Notes: a model not told the origin generated them from the letters alone. DNA of 64,000 nucleotides from Mucilaginibacter sp. JRF (GCF_015223065.1 NZ_JADFBY010000008.1:124001-188000); one strand, 5' to 3'; positions 42,065 to 51,858 are shown, counted from the first letter of the stretch. A program made the numbers and translations.

Positions 42065-42173
42065 CTATTTATATAACCTCAATTCTTTTGATTTAGAATA
42101 GAACGTGCAAAGGTACAAATTTGTTCGTTATTTAGCACTGTAATATAACATATTTACTTAAATATTATGCAGG

Positions 42174-43016
42174 CTAAACAATTTCATTCAAATTAAAAGT
42201 TTCCTTTAACCTGATGCCCTTTTCGGTTTGCTGCAAGTTACAACATTCATTTTCGGCATCGTGTTCCAGAAACAAAATATAATCATTTTCGAGCGATTCT
42301 GTCAAAAAAGATTTTTTTTCATTCAGCGTCGTCAGCGGAAACATATCATAAGCCATTACATACGGAATGGGCAAATGCCCTACGGTAGGCAACAGATCGG
42401 CCATGTACAATAGCTTTTTACCTTTGTAGCTTATTAACGGCAACATTTGCGCATCAGTATGCCCGTACACAAATCGTATATCAAAACCCGGCAAAAAACT
42501 AACGCCGTCTTTATCCTCTATAAATTGCAGCTGTCCGCTCTCCTGTATCGGCAATATATTCTCTTTTAAAAAGGATGCCTTCTCCCTATCGTTCGGGTTT
42601 ACGGCCCAATCCCAATGCCGGGCGTTGCTCCAATAAGTAGCATTCTTAAATGCGGGCAACAGCTTTTCGCCATCACGCACCACGGCCCCGCCTACGTGAT
42701 CAAAATGCAGATGCGTCAAAAAAACATCTGTTATATCATCACGATGAAAGCCATGTTTTGCCAGCGAACTATCCAGCGTAGCATCGCCATGCAGATAATA
42801 GTGGCTAAAGAATTTTTCGCTTTGTTTGTTACCGATGCCGGTATCGATCAGTATCAACCTACCATCGTGCTCAACCAGCAAGCAACGCATAGCCAGCGAG
42901 CACAGGTTGTTAGCATCAGCCGGATTAGTTTTGTTCCAGATGGTTTTAGGCACAACACCGAACATGGCGCCACCATCAAGCTTAAATAATCCGGTATCGA
43001 TACTGTATAAATTCAT
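42174..43016 (-). CDS. MBL-fold metallo-hydrolase
   Basis: A 280-residue metallo-beta-lactamase-fold protein. Metal motif T-H-L-H-F-D-H-V-G-G is at about residues 101-110. Further ligands are in TYWSNARHWDWA, VYGHTDAQMLPLI and LYMADLLPTVGHLPIP, and FLEHDAE near the C-terminus. The layout is like quorum-quenching lactonases and related hydrolases (AttM/AiiB group), but family members differ widely in substrate. It has no signal peptide, so cytoplasmic. It lies downstream of lpdA across a terminator. Confidence 0.88.
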   Translation of the reverse strand: MNLYSIDTGLFKLDGGAMFGVVPKTIWNKTNPADANNLCSLAMRCLLVEHDGRLILIDTGIGNKQSEKFFSHYYLHGDATLDSSLAKHGFHRDDITDVFLTHLHFDHVGGAVVRDGEKLLPAFKNATYWSNARHWDWAVNPNDREKASFLKENILPIQESGQLQFIEDKDGVSFLPGFDIRFVYGHTDAQMLPLISYKGKKLLYMADLLPTVGHLPIPYVMAYDMFPLTTLNEKKSFLTESLENDYILFLEHDAENECCNLQQTEKGIRLKETFNLNEIV

Positions 43017-43064
43017 GCGGTTTAGTTAAGCAAGTATAAGTTTAATAACCGGTTTTAAAAACAA

Positions 43065-43108
43065 AAAACATGGTTCAGATCCTTTGCTAAGGTATTGAAC
43101 CATGTTTT
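43065..43108 (-). terminator. Terminator of lpdA
   Basis: AAAACATGGTTCA (43065-43077) pairs perfectly with 43096-43108, with an inner CCTT/AAGG stem in the loop. On the minus strand it is followed by T-rich sequence. It lies 22 bases past the lpdA stop. Confidence 0.85.
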
Positions 43109-43130
43109 AAATATTTGGTTTTAGAAAATA

Positions 43131-44522
43131 TTAGATGTGGATCACCTCGCCATAAGCGGCAGCGGCAGCTTCCATAACAGCCTCGCTCATGGTTGGGTGC
43201 GGGTGTACAGATTTGATGATCTCGTGACCGGTTGTTTCCAGTTTACGGGCAGTTACCACCTCGGCAATCATCTCGGTAACGTTATTACCTACCATGTGCG
43301 CACCCAGGAACTCGCCGTACTTAGCATCAAATATCACTTTAACAAAACCATCTTTTGCACCGGCGGCACTTGCCTTACCTGATGCTGAAAATGGAAATTT
43401 ACCGATCTTAACTTCGTAACCTGCTTCCTTAGCCGCTTTTTCGGTATAACCTACTGAGGCAACTTCAGGTGAGCAATATGTACAACCCGGGATGTTGTTA
43501 TAATTGATTGGCTCAGGGTTTAAGCCTGCAATTTTTTCAACACAGGTAATACCTTCGGCTGATGCTACGTGTGCCAGGGCCTGGCCTTTAACGATATCGC
43601 CGATAGCGTAAACACCTTCAACGTTGGTTTTATAATAATCATCAACCAATACTTTGCCTTTGTCGGTTTTAACGCCGGTTTCTTCTAAACCAAGGCCTTC
43701 AAGGTTAGTAGTTACACCAACTGCTGAAAGCACGATCTCGGCCTCTAAAACTTCGGTACCTTTTGCTGTTTTAACGCTTACCTTACACAGGTCACCAGCG
43801 GTATCAACTGATTCAACAGTTGAATTGGTCATAATGTTGATGCCTTGTTTTTTCAATGAACGCTCCAGTTGTTTTGAAACTTCTTCGTCCTCCAGAGGCA
43901 CAACATTCGGTAAAAACTCAACTACGGTAACTTTGGTACCGATAGAGTTATAGAAATAAGCGAACTCGATACCTATAGCGCCCGAACCTACAACCACTAA
44001 TGATTTTGGTTGCTGAGGCAATACCATAGCCTGGCGATAGCCGATGATCTTTTTACCATCCTGTTTAAGGTTTGGTAATTCGCGTGAGCGACCACCGGTT
44101 GCTAATATGATACTCTTAGCGGTATAATCTTTAGTAGAGCCATCAGCGGCTTTAACTTCAACAGTGCCTTTACCTTTTAATTTACCAAAGCCCATGATCA
44201 CGTCGATCTTGTTCTTCTTCATCAAAAACTGCACGCCTTTACTCATGCCTTCGGCAACGTCGCGGCTGCGTTTTACTACGGCTTTAAAATCAACCTCGCC
44301 GGCACCATTAACTTTAATACCATAATCGGCAGCGTGATTTATATATTCAAATACCTGGGCGCTTTTAAGTAAAGCTTTAGTTGGTATACAACCCCAGTTA
44401 AGGCATATACCTCCAAGTGATTCTTTCTCGATAATAGCGGTTTTTAAACCTAACTGAGAGGCACGTATTGCAGCAACGTAACCCCCGGGACCTGAACCAA
44501 TAACAATTAGATCGTAGCTCAT
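43131..44522 (-). CDS. lpdA: Dihydrolipoyl dehydrogenase
   Basis: A 463-residue flavoprotein (E3) that reoxidises dihydrolipoamide in 2-oxoacid dehydrogenase complexes. FAD motif: IVIGSGPGGYVAAIRASQLG (about residues 6-25). Redox disulfide: Cys40 and Cys45 in GGICLNWGCIPTK. NAD motif: VVVGSGAIGIEFAYFYNSIG. Second FAD motif: VYAIGDIVKG. Catalytic His in HPHPTMSE. The length is typical. No E1 or E2 gene is in the window. It is divergent from the Oar-like receptor gene across 303 bases. Confidence 0.96.
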   Translation of the reverse strand: MSYDLIVIGSGPGGYVAAIRASQLGLKTAIIEKESLGGICLNWGCIPTKALLKSAQVFEYINHAADYGIKVNGAGEVDFKAVVKRSRDVAEGMSKGVQFLMKKNKIDVIMGFGKLKGKGTVEVKAADGSTKDYTAKSIILATGGRSRELPNLKQDGKKIIGYRQAMVLPQQPKSLVVVGSGAIGIEFAYFYNSIGTKVTVVEFLPNVVPLEDEEVSKQLERSLKKQGINIMTNSTVESVDTAGDLCKVSVKTAKGTEVLEAEIVLSAVGVTTNLEGLGLEETGVKTDKGKVLVDDYYKTNVEGVYAIGDIVKGQALAHVASAEGITCVEKIAGLNPEPINYNNIPGCTYCSPEVASVGYTEKAAKEAGYEVKIGKFPFSASGKASAAGAKDGFVKVIFDAKYGEFLGAHMVGNNVTEMIAEVVTARKLETTGHEIIKSVHPHPTMSEAVMEAAAAAYGEVIHI

Positions 44523-44825
44523 ATTTGCTTGTTATATGTTTTTAATGCTGCCAAATCTAAGTAAATGCACTGAAAACCCGAAATAGACAACCTCACCCTT
44601 GTGTAACTTTAATTAACACGATAATTTATTGTTATGCTTAAGAAATTATCTTAAAATATGATTTGCATCATAAAATTAAATGTTCATTATAACTTTTTGA
44701 TTAATTGCATATTAATGTTGATAAATTTTCTAAAATAGTTAATGATAAATTAACATTGACAGGGAAACTTTTATATATTTTTGCAGAAATATTAATTAAC
44801 TGATTTATTAACAAATTTCCACCAC
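44523..44825 (+). promoter_or_regulatory. Divergent region; promoter of the Oar-like receptor
   Basis: A textbook Bacteroidota promoter is seen for the gene at 44826: TTGACA at 44756-44761 and TATTTTTG at 44776-44783, with 17 bases between the TTG and the TA. The predicted RNA start is ~35 bases before the ATG. The rest of the ~300 bases is A/T-rich, with no coding frame. The lpdA promoter must lie in it too but is not clear. Confidence 0.75.
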
Positions 44826-47800
44826 ATGAGAAAGTTTTTACTTTTTTTAACTTTTTTATGTTTGTCTGCCAGCGTAACGTTTGGCCAGGTGATAACTACC
44901 AGTAACATATCTGGTATAGTTACCGACGAGAAAGGGCAAACTGTTCCAGGTGTAACTGTAATTGCTGTGCACACACCAACCGGAACTAACTACTCTACAG
45001 CAACACGTGGCGACGGCCGCTACAATCTACCTAACTTACGTGTGGGTGGTCCGTACACAATTACTTACAAATTCATCGGTTACAATGACTTTGTACAGGA
45101 AAATTTAACTCTTGCTTTAGGTCAGGATTTTAAACTGAACGCCAAAATTGCTCCAACAAACACACAATTAAGTGAGGTTGTGGTAACTGGCACTCAAAAC
45201 AAGGTTATCAACAGCTCACGTACAGGCTCGCAAGAGATCATTACCCGTACTCAAATTGACCGCCTGCCTACTATCAGCCGTTCAATTTACGATTACACTA
45301 AGTTAACGCCAACTGCAAACGGCCGTTCATTTGGTGGCCGTAGCGATGCCGGTAACAACTTAACCATTGATGGTGCTTTGTTTAACAACTCATTCGGTTT
45401 ATCAAGCACTTTGGGTGGTCAGTCAAACTCTCAGCCTATCTCGCTTGACGCGATCGACCAGGTACAGGTTGCCGTTTCTCCGTTTGATGTTACCCAAGGC
45501 CGTTTCTCAGGTACATCAATTAACACTGTAACTAAATCAGGTACTAACGAGGTTAAAGGTAGCATTTACTACTACCAACGCTCACCAGGTCTTGTTGGCC
45601 GTAAAAGCATGACCAACTGGGTACCAACTCCGGCTGTTGACTACAATCAACGTGGTTTCAGCGTAGGTGGCCCTATCGTTAAAAACAAATTGTTCTTATT
45701 CGTATCAGGAGAGCAAGAGCGTATCAACGACCCTGCTCACCCGTACACAGCAGTTCGTAGCGGACAAACCGCAGGTGGTTCAGTAACTACCATCAACTAT
45801 GATGATATGGTTACATTAAGCAACTTCCTTAAAACAAACTACAATTACGATCCGGGTGCGTTCGAGAATTTCCCTCTGCGTACACAATCAGATAAGATCA
45901 CCGCTAAATTAGACTGGAACATCAACGATAAAAACACTTTATCGATCAAGTATTTCTATCTAAAATCATTCCGTGATGTTTCTCCAAGCTCATCAGGTGC
46001 TCAAGGTAGCCGTAGCCCAAGTACTACTAACGTTAACGTTTTACCATTCTTCTCATCATTCTATACCATCAACAACAACTTTAACATTGGTATAGCCGAG
46101 TTGAACACACGCATCAGCGACAAAATGGCTAACAAGGTAATTTTAGGTTACCAGGCTCTACGCGATTTCCGTTCATCACCAGGTGGCGGTAACTTCCCGC
46201 TGGTTGATATATTAGGCCCTAACGGTAACACCATGACCTCATTTGGTTATGAGCCATTTACCGCTAACAACTTGCTTAATACTGATACTTACCAGTTTAC
46301 TGATAACTTTACTTATTACGCAGGTAACCACGAATTTAACGCCGGTGCATCATTCGAGTTAAACAAATATAAAAACGGTTTCGCGCCAAACTACTATGGC
46401 CAGTACCGCTTTAATAGCCTTGCTGATTTTTATGCTTCAGCAAACAATGGCACTGCAAACGCTTTGCGTTATGAATATCGTTACTCAGCATTGCCAGGTG
46501 GCGCGTTTCCATTCGCCTTTGTAAAAGCTTACACTATAGGCTTATACGCACAGGACAAATGGCAAGCACAAGACAACCTGAAATTCACCTTTGGTTTACG
46601 TGCTGATATGCCGGTATTTAATACCAGCAGCGAAGCAAACCCTGCATTGTTAGCGCTTACTAACTTCCGCGATGGCGCACGTTTAGATGTTTCTCAATAT
46701 CCAAAAACACGTATCCAATTATCACCACGTGTAGGCTTTAACTGGGATGTTAATAATGATGGTGTTACACAGGTACGTGGTGGTTTAGGTATATTCAGCG
46801 GTCCAACTCCGTTTGTTTACATCTCAAACCAAGCCAGCAACAACGGTGTACAGTTTGGTTCATACGTACTTACACAACCTGCTGCCGGTTCGCCAGTTGA
46901 TCCCCGCTTAGCATTCAACCCTGATGTTGACGCTAACAGGCCATCAGGTGCTGCTGCAAATACTTCATACAACATTGCGGTAACTGACAGAAACTTCAAA
47001 TTACCAAGCAACTTCCGTACTACTTTAGCGGTTGACCAAAAATTACCTGGTGGCATCATCGGTACCTTAGAGGGTAACTACTCTAAAGATATCAACGCTG
47101 TTTACCACGTTAACGTAGCTTTGCCAACAACCGGTACAGCTCTTGTTGGTCCTGACAACCGTATCCGTTACAGTGCTACAACAGTATATCCAAGCATTTC
47201 TGCCGCTAACGGTGGTAATACATTAGCTAACCCTAATATTACCGATGCTATCCTGATGAAGAACACCAACAAAGGTTATTCATACAGCATCACCGGTCAG
47301 TTACAAAAAACTACCCGCGACCTGTATTTCAGCTTAGCTTATACTTATGCTGATTCTCGTTCGGTAAATGATGGTGGTTCAATTGCTCAGTCAATCTGGA
47401 GAGATCGTGTAGTATCTGGTGATCCAAACTCTGATGCTACTTCATACAGTAACTTCTACCAGCCAAACCGTATCATCGCGGCTGTTTCATACCACAAAGA
47501 GTATTTGAAACACCTTACCACTTCAATCGGTTTAACTTACGAGGCTGCTAACAATGGTACTGCATCATACGTATATAATGGTGACTTGAATGGTGACGGT
47601 CAAACTTCAAACGATTTGATCTACATCCCGAAAAGCGCTGATGACATTACTTTGATCCCTGTTGACGCTAACGATACCCGTACTGCTGCTCAACAATACG
47701 CTCAATTAAGCCAGTACATTAACCAAGACCCTTACCTGAGCGAAAACAAAGGTAAATACGCTAAGAGAAATGGTTTAGTATTACCTTACTACCACTTAGT

Positions 47801-48101
47801 TAACTTTAACTTTAGCCAGGACATATTTGTTAATGCCGGTAAAAACAAGAACACCTTACGTTTCGAGTTCAACATCATCAACTTCGGTAACTTCCTGAAT
47901 GATGCATGGGGTAACTTTAAATTTGTTAACCGTGCCGCTTTGTTAAGCTACAGAGGTTTAGACGCTCAAGGTCGTCCAACATTCTCATTCCCTTATTTGG
48001 ATAACACTAACAAAGTTCCACTTGTTAACTCATTTGGTAACGGTATTTCTCAGCAATCACGCTGGCAAGCTCAAATAGGTTTAAGATACCTATTCAATTA
48101 A
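44826..48101 (+). CDS. Oar-like TonB-dependent outer-membrane receptor
   Basis: A 1,091-residue outer-membrane protein with signal peptide (MRKFLLFLTFLCLSASVTFG). A carboxypeptidase-regulatory-like domain spans ~27-115 (GIVTDEKGQTVPGVTVIAV, YNLPNLRVGGPYTIT). A plug follows at ~120-235, with LSEVVVTGTQ and NTVTKSGTNEVKGS marking its end. The long barrel ends QIGLRYLFN. It resembles the Oar family, linked in Myxococcus and Flavobacterium to adhesion, signalling or protein uptake. Codons look like those of a highly expressed gene (AAC, TAC, CGT, GGT favoured). It has a strong promoter and its own terminator, so it is probably a major outer-membrane protein. No SusD partner follows. Confidence 0.92.
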   Translation: MRKFLLFLTFLCLSASVTFGQVITTSNISGIVTDEKGQTVPGVTVIAVHTPTGTNYSTATRGDGRYNLPNLRVGGPYTITYKFIGYNDFVQENLTLALGQDFKLNAKIAPTNTQLSEVVVTGTQNKVINSSRTGSQEIITRTQIDRLPTISRSIYDYTKLTPTANGRSFGGRSDAGNNLTIDGALFNNSFGLSSTLGGQSNSQPISLDAIDQVQVAVSPFDVTQGRFSGTSINTVTKSGTNEVKGSIYYYQRSPGLVGRKSMTNWVPTPAVDYNQRGFSVGGPIVKNKLFLFVSGEQERINDPAHPYTAVRSGQTAGGSVTTINYDDMVTLSNFLKTNYNYDPGAFENFPLRTQSDKITAKLDWNINDKNTLSIKYFYLKSFRDVSPSSSGAQGSRSPSTTNVNVLPFFSSFYTINNNFNIGIAELNTRISDKMANKVILGYQALRDFRSSPGGGNFPLVDILGPNGNTMTSFGYEPFTANNLLNTDTYQFTDNFTYYAGNHEFNAGASFELNKYKNGFAPNYYGQYRFNSLADFYASANNGTANALRYEYRYSALPGGAFPFAFVKAYTIGLYAQDKWQAQDNLKFTFGLRADMPVFNTSSEANPALLALTNFRDGARLDVSQYPKTRIQLSPRVGFNWDVNNDGVTQVRGGLGIFSGPTPFVYISNQASNNGVQFGSYVLTQPAAGSPVDPRLAFNPDVDANRPSGAAANTSYNIAVTDRNFKLPSNFRTTLAVDQKLPGGIIGTLEGNYSKDINAVYHVNVALPTTGTALVGPDNRIRYSATTVYPSISAANGGNTLANPNITDAILMKNTNKGYSYSITGQLQKTTRDLYFSLAYTYADSRSVNDGGSIAQSIWRDRVVSGDPNSDATSYSNFYQPNRIIAAVSYHKEYLKHLTTSIGLTYEAANNGTASYVYNGDLNGDGQTSNDLIYIPKSADDITLIPVDANDTRTAAQQYAQLSQYINQDPYLSENKGKYAKRNGLVLPYYHLVNFNFSQDIFVNAGKNKNTLRFEFNIINFGNFLNDAWGNFKFVNRAALLSYRGLDAQGRPTFSFPYLDNTNKVPLVNSFGNGISQQSRWQAQIGLRYLFN

Positions 48102-48123
48102 TAGCTTGTTACAATAAAACAGA

Positions 48124-48153
48124 AGCCCCGCTTATTACAAACGGGGCTTTTTT
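48124..48153 (+). terminator. Terminator of the Oar-like receptor gene
   Basis: AGCCCCG (48124-48130) pairs with CGGGGCT (48142-48148), followed by a T6-7 run. It lies 23 bases past the stop. Confidence 0.9.
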
Positions 48154-48388
48154 GTGCGTGGCAATTTGTAACTAATCTACCAACTACGTGCAGCCCATTG
48201 AATAAAATCTACGCATGGTGTAGCACGCCGGCTTGAATCAGCTCTATTATATCATATGTTATTTTACGAGTTAATAATATTGATATGCTTAGTAACGTTG
48301 ATGGTAAACAATGCTTAAAATACTCAATATGTTTGAGCGGGCTCTGTAAAACATAACCTATTCAACTCATCAATATATTAACTTATTA

Positions 48389-48715
48389 ATGAAACGATTG
48401 GCAGCATTCATCTTTCACTTTTATCGGCCGGTGTTTTTTGTTAATCTTATATTCAGCCTGTGTGCAATTTTTGTATTGCTGAAACATGGGATAATAGCGA
48501 TGCCCATAGTATTAATACTTAAACTATTTGGTTATTTATTATGCGTTAGCTATCAATATTTTTTAGCTGCCAAAACTTACTTTTATTACCGCAATGCCGG
48601 CTTAAGTGCCAGGCAAATGTATTTGTACATTTTTACTTTCGATACATTGTTATTCATTGCTCTTGCCTCCATTATCCTGATACCTTATTATGCCATTACA
48701 CACATTAAAGGTTGA
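48389..48715 (+). CDS. Small membrane protein paired with an ABC ATPase
   Basis: A 108-residue protein with three hydrophobic segments: about 13-33 (PVFFVNLIFSLCAIFVLL), 38-58 (MPIVLILKLFGYLLCVSYQY) and 80-103 (LYIFTFDTLLFIALASIILI). I do not recognise the family. Its last 26 bases overlap the start of the ABC ATPase gene in another frame, so they are cotranslated. It may be the membrane part or anchor of that ATPase, though it is too small to be a usual permease. Confidence 0.65.
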   Translation: MKRLAAFIFHFYRPVFFVNLIFSLCAIFVLLKHGIIAMPIVLILKLFGYLLCVSYQYFLAAKTYFYYRNAGLSARQMYLYIFTFDTLLFIALASIILIPYYAITHIKG

Positions 48716-49352
48716 TAGCGTACAGCTTGAGTTTGATGGCCGTAAGATATTGCAGGATGTATATATTTCTTGCTCAACCGGCGAAGTTGTGGGTTTGCTT
48801 GGTCGCAATGGTTGCGGTAAATCATCATTGTTAAGGATAATTTTTGGCAGCCTGAGCAGCAATTACAAACACGTAAGTGTTGATGGCAATCATTTAACTA
48901 AAGGCTATCACAACAATCGTATTGCCTATTTGCCGCAACATAATTATCTGCCTAAAGGCATCAGGATACATAAACTGGCCAAACCCTTTGTAGATCCTTC
49001 ACTATGGAGTGGGTTTATTGAACATCCCTCCTATCAACAACATCAAAACAAAACGGCGGATGAACTTTCGGGCGGTGAACTGCGCCAGCTGGAAACATTG
49101 ATGATCACATACAGTCGCGCCGATTTTATTTTGCTGGATGAGCCGTTTACACATATATCGCCGGTGCAGGCTAATGATCTAAAAATCCTGATAAAACAAT
49201 GTGCCCAAACAAAAGGCGTGATTGTAACCGACCATCAATATTACAATGTACTTGATGTAAGCAACCGAATAATTTTATTGGATAAAGGTTGCACCAAACC
49301 TGTAAACAATGAAAACGACCTGATCACTTACGGGTATCTCAAAAATTTATAA
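48690..49352 (+). CDS. ABC transporter ATP-binding protein
   Basis: A 220-residue ATPase. Walker A is GLLGRNGCGKSSLLRI (about 33-48), the signature is DELSGGELRQLE (about 127-138), Walker B is FILLDEPFTHIS (about 148-159), and the switch His is in VIVTDHQYYNVL. The D-loop reads THISPVQ rather than the common SALD. The gene overlaps the small membrane protein gene upstream. No full-size permease is adjacent, so the transporter partner and cargo are unknown. The call as an ABC ATPase is firm. Confidence 0.9.
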   Translation: MPLHTLKVDSVQLEFDGRKILQDVYISCSTGEVVGLLGRNGCGKSSLLRIIFGSLSSNYKHVSVDGNHLTKGYHNNRIAYLPQHNYLPKGIRIHKLAKPFVDPSLWSGFIEHPSYQQHQNKTADELSGGELRQLETLMITYSRADFILLDEPFTHISPVQANDLKILIKQCAQTKGVIVTDHQYYNVLDVSNRIILLDKGCTKPVNNENDLITYGYLKNL

Positions 49353-49421
49353 ATAATAATCAGCGCATTGTGTAACACATCGGTTGCAATAACCGTCATA
49401 TATACATCCACAACCTTACTG

Positions 49422-50399
49422 ATGCGCAAGTTTTTAACATACCTTATTATGATTTTGCTGGCAGCGGGCGTTCAGGCGAGCGCCCATGCGGGCCATAAGG
49501 TTAATATAGGTGGTGTTTATATCAGCACTTTTGATGATCCTGACCCCGATCCTTACGGAGAGTTCAGCACCCTGATAGTCCCCATAAAAAGGGCGGGCAA
49601 CCTTATAATTGTTGAGGCAAAGGTTGATAGCATAGTTGGGAACTTTGTTTTAGATACCGGCGCCCCTCACCTGGTGTTGAATGCTACTTACTTTAGGGAT
49701 ATGCCCCAGATAGCCAATCACGAATCGGGCGGGGTAAATGGCGAGGTTGCTAACACTTTCAGCACCGAAGTACTCAATTTTTCGATACTCGATCTTTACT
49801 ATAAACGTCTGCGGGCTGATGTTACCGATCTTTCAGCCATTGAGAATGGCCGCAACATTAAGATATTGGGCTTGTTAGGCACCCGCCTGTTTGCCAAGCT
49901 GGCCATTACTGTTGACATTTTTAACAACATGCTGTACATCCATAAACTGAACAGCAATGGCGATATTAATGAGGCTGATGTAACCTTTAGGCAACCCTTC
50001 ATGAAAACCGGCTTTAAGCTGCTGAACGATGTCATTTTTTTAAAAACTACTATAAACAATAACATCCTTTGGATGGCCTTTGATACCGGCGCCGAAACCA
50101 ATTTGCTTGACTATCGCCGCTCAAAAAAGATCATCCAAAACTTTGAAGTATTAAGCACCTCCAAATTAACCGGTGTGGGCGGTTCGGCATTTGAAATAAT
50201 TTATGCTAAATTAGACAAACTGATGGTCGGCGAAAATTTGTTCACCAAAAATCAGGTAGTACTAACCAGCCTCGATAATATGGGCAGAGCCTATGGTCAC
50301 ACGGTTGACGGCATTTTAGGTTACGACTTTTTTATGCGGGGAATTTTCACAATAAACTTTGTGAAAAAGGAGTTTGCGATGTATACTTATAAAGTATGA
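49422..50399 (+). CDS. Secreted retropepsin-like aspartic protease
   Basis: About 325 residues from the ATG at 49422, chosen for the signal peptide that follows (FLTYLIMILLAAGVQASAHA). An in-frame ATG-less extension to 49368 has no signal character. Two D-T-G motifs are present: GNFVLDTGAPHLVLN in lobe one and LWMAFDTGAETNLLD in lobe two, with a hydrophobic-Gly pair (TVDGILGYDFF) near the end. It resembles the protein at 13907 in layout. Its last four bases overlap the start of the CBM48 protein gene (ATGA), so the two are translationally coupled. This suggests that protease and CBM48 protein act together outside the cytoplasm. Confidence 0.85.
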   Translation: MRKFLTYLIMILLAAGVQASAHAGHKVNIGGVYISTFDDPDPDPYGEFSTLIVPIKRAGNLIIVEAKVDSIVGNFVLDTGAPHLVLNATYFRDMPQIANHESGGVNGEVANTFSTEVLNFSILDLYYKRLRADVTDLSAIENGRNIKILGLLGTRLFAKLAITVDIFNNMLYIHKLNSNGDINEADVTFRQPFMKTGFKLLNDVIFLKTTINNNILWMAFDTGAETNLLDYRRSKKIIQNFEVLSTSKLTGVGGSAFEIIYAKLDKLMVGENLFTKNQVVLTSLDNMGRAYGHTVDGILGYDFFMRGIFTINFVKKEFAMYTYKV

Positions 50400-51856
50400 G
50401 GATTTTTCGGTGTTTTGTTACTATCGTTCTGCTATTGGCGGGTTGCCTGCCTATGCTTGCCCAGCAACGTAACACCTTGAATATTGCCAATGATAAGTTG
50501 GTGCTTACCATAGATAAACGCAGCGCTAAAAACTATCTCGATACCATACTTACCCGCGCCGGTGTAAACGGCACTAACAACAGCACTAAGATATTAAAGG
50601 GCGATTATAGCGCGCTTACTTCGCAAGGCTGGCAAATAGCCGAGAACGGTCGTTTTAAGGTACGCTTTAACCGTGCGCTCAATATAAACTTTACGGCGCC
50701 ACCGCCTCAGCAACCGTTTATTATTACCACTAACACTGTAAACAGTGAGGGCAGCCCCGGCTACCCTGCCGATGTATTGTACGGCGTTAACAAATTCAGC
50801 CGCCAAACGGTGCGCGAACTTCCGAACGGATCGACACGTTTTTTTGTACCGGGTAATCTGACAGCCAAGCGGGTATTCCTTTCAGGGAGTTTTAACATGT
50901 GGAGCCTGTCAAAAGGCATCATGCTGAAAACAGATAGCGGCTGGATTGCTGACATTAAGTTGAAGCCGGGTGTATATGCCTACAAATTCATCATCAACGG
51001 TAACTGGACGCACGATACCAATAATAAACTTACTGAAGATGATGGTTTCCATCATGCTAACTCCATTTATTACCGGTATAATTATACGTTCAGGCTCAAT
51101 GGTTTTCAAAAGATCAACAAGGTGCAGGTGGCGGGTAATTTTAACCGTTGGAATGCGGATGAGATCCCCCTCTCCCGCCGGGGCAACGGCTGGCAGGTAT
51201 CCATGTATTTGCATGATGGTATGTTTTTATACCGTTTCAGGCTTGATGGCAAATGGATAACCGACCCGGCTAATAAAAACAAAGGCAATGATGAGAGAGG
51301 CCTGATCGCATCGGTTATCAACCTGGGCGAAACGGTGAATTTCAGGCTAAAGGGATATGCTAACGCTAACAAGGTTTGCATTGCGGGCAGCTTTAACAAC
51401 TGGCAACCCGAACGCATCTTCCTGAAAAAGATAGATAACATTTGGCAATTATCGGTTGTTATACCACAAGGCAACTATGGCTACAAATACATTGTTGATG
51501 GCAATTGGATAACCGACCCGGCCAACACTTGTTATGTGGAAGATGGCGGCGAAACCAACTCTTTTATATCCGTAAAACCTAACCATACTTTTAAGTTGCG
51601 GGGCTACCTGAACGCGCAAAGCGTACGGGTTGCGGGCAGCTTTAACAATTGGGACCCTGAGCAATATACCATGGGGCGCAAAGGTGATGAGTGGGTGCTT
51701 AATATTAAATTGCCTGTGGGCAAAACACGCTATAAATTTGTGGTGGATGGCAACTGGATACTCGACCCCGGCAATAAACAGTGGGAAAGCAACGAGTTTG
51801 ATACCGGCAACTCCGTAATATGGATAGAGCCTGAAACTTCAACCAAAACTATATAA
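50396..51856 (+). CDS. Secreted protein with four tandem CBM48/AMPK-type glycogen-binding modules
   Basis: A 486-residue exported protein. The signal region MRIFRCFVTIVLLLAGCLPM could be a lipoprotein signal (LAGC, Cys17) or be cut after LAQ near residue 23. After an unassigned region (~25-140) come four CBM48-like modules at about 146-226, 230-310, 315-394 and 398-477. Each has the same pattern: a (V/S)GxFNxW start (SGSFNMW, AGNFNRW, AGSFNNW, AGSFNNW), then a W-containing strand, a P-x-G-x-Y-x-Y-K-F-like strand, and DGNWITDP-type ending. CBM48 modules bind alpha-glucans. No catalytic domain is seen, so this is a pure binding protein. It is coupled to the retropepsin gene (overlap of four bases) and lies two bases before the PhzF gene. 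Confidence 0.88.
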   Translation: MRIFRCFVTIVLLLAGCLPMLAQQRNTLNIANDKLVLTIDKRSAKNYLDTILTRAGVNGTNNSTKILKGDYSALTSQGWQIAENGRFKVRFNRALNINFTAPPPQQPFIITTNTVNSEGSPGYPADVLYGVNKFSRQTVRELPNGSTRFFVPGNLTAKRVFLSGSFNMWSLSKGIMLKTDSGWIADIKLKPGVYAYKFIINGNWTHDTNNKLTEDDGFHHANSIYYRYNYTFRLNGFQKINKVQVAGNFNRWNADEIPLSRRGNGWQVSMYLHDGMFLYRFRLDGKWITDPANKNKGNDERGLIASVINLGETVNFRLKGYANANKVCIAGSFNNWQPERIFLKKIDNIWQLSVVIPQGNYGYKYIVDGNWITDPANTCYVEDGGETNSFISVKPNHTFKLRGYLNAQSVRVAGSFNNWDPEQYTMGRKGDEWVLNIKLPVGKTRYKFVVDGNWILDPGNKQWESNEFDTGNSVIWIEPETSTKTI

Positions 51857-51858
51857 TA

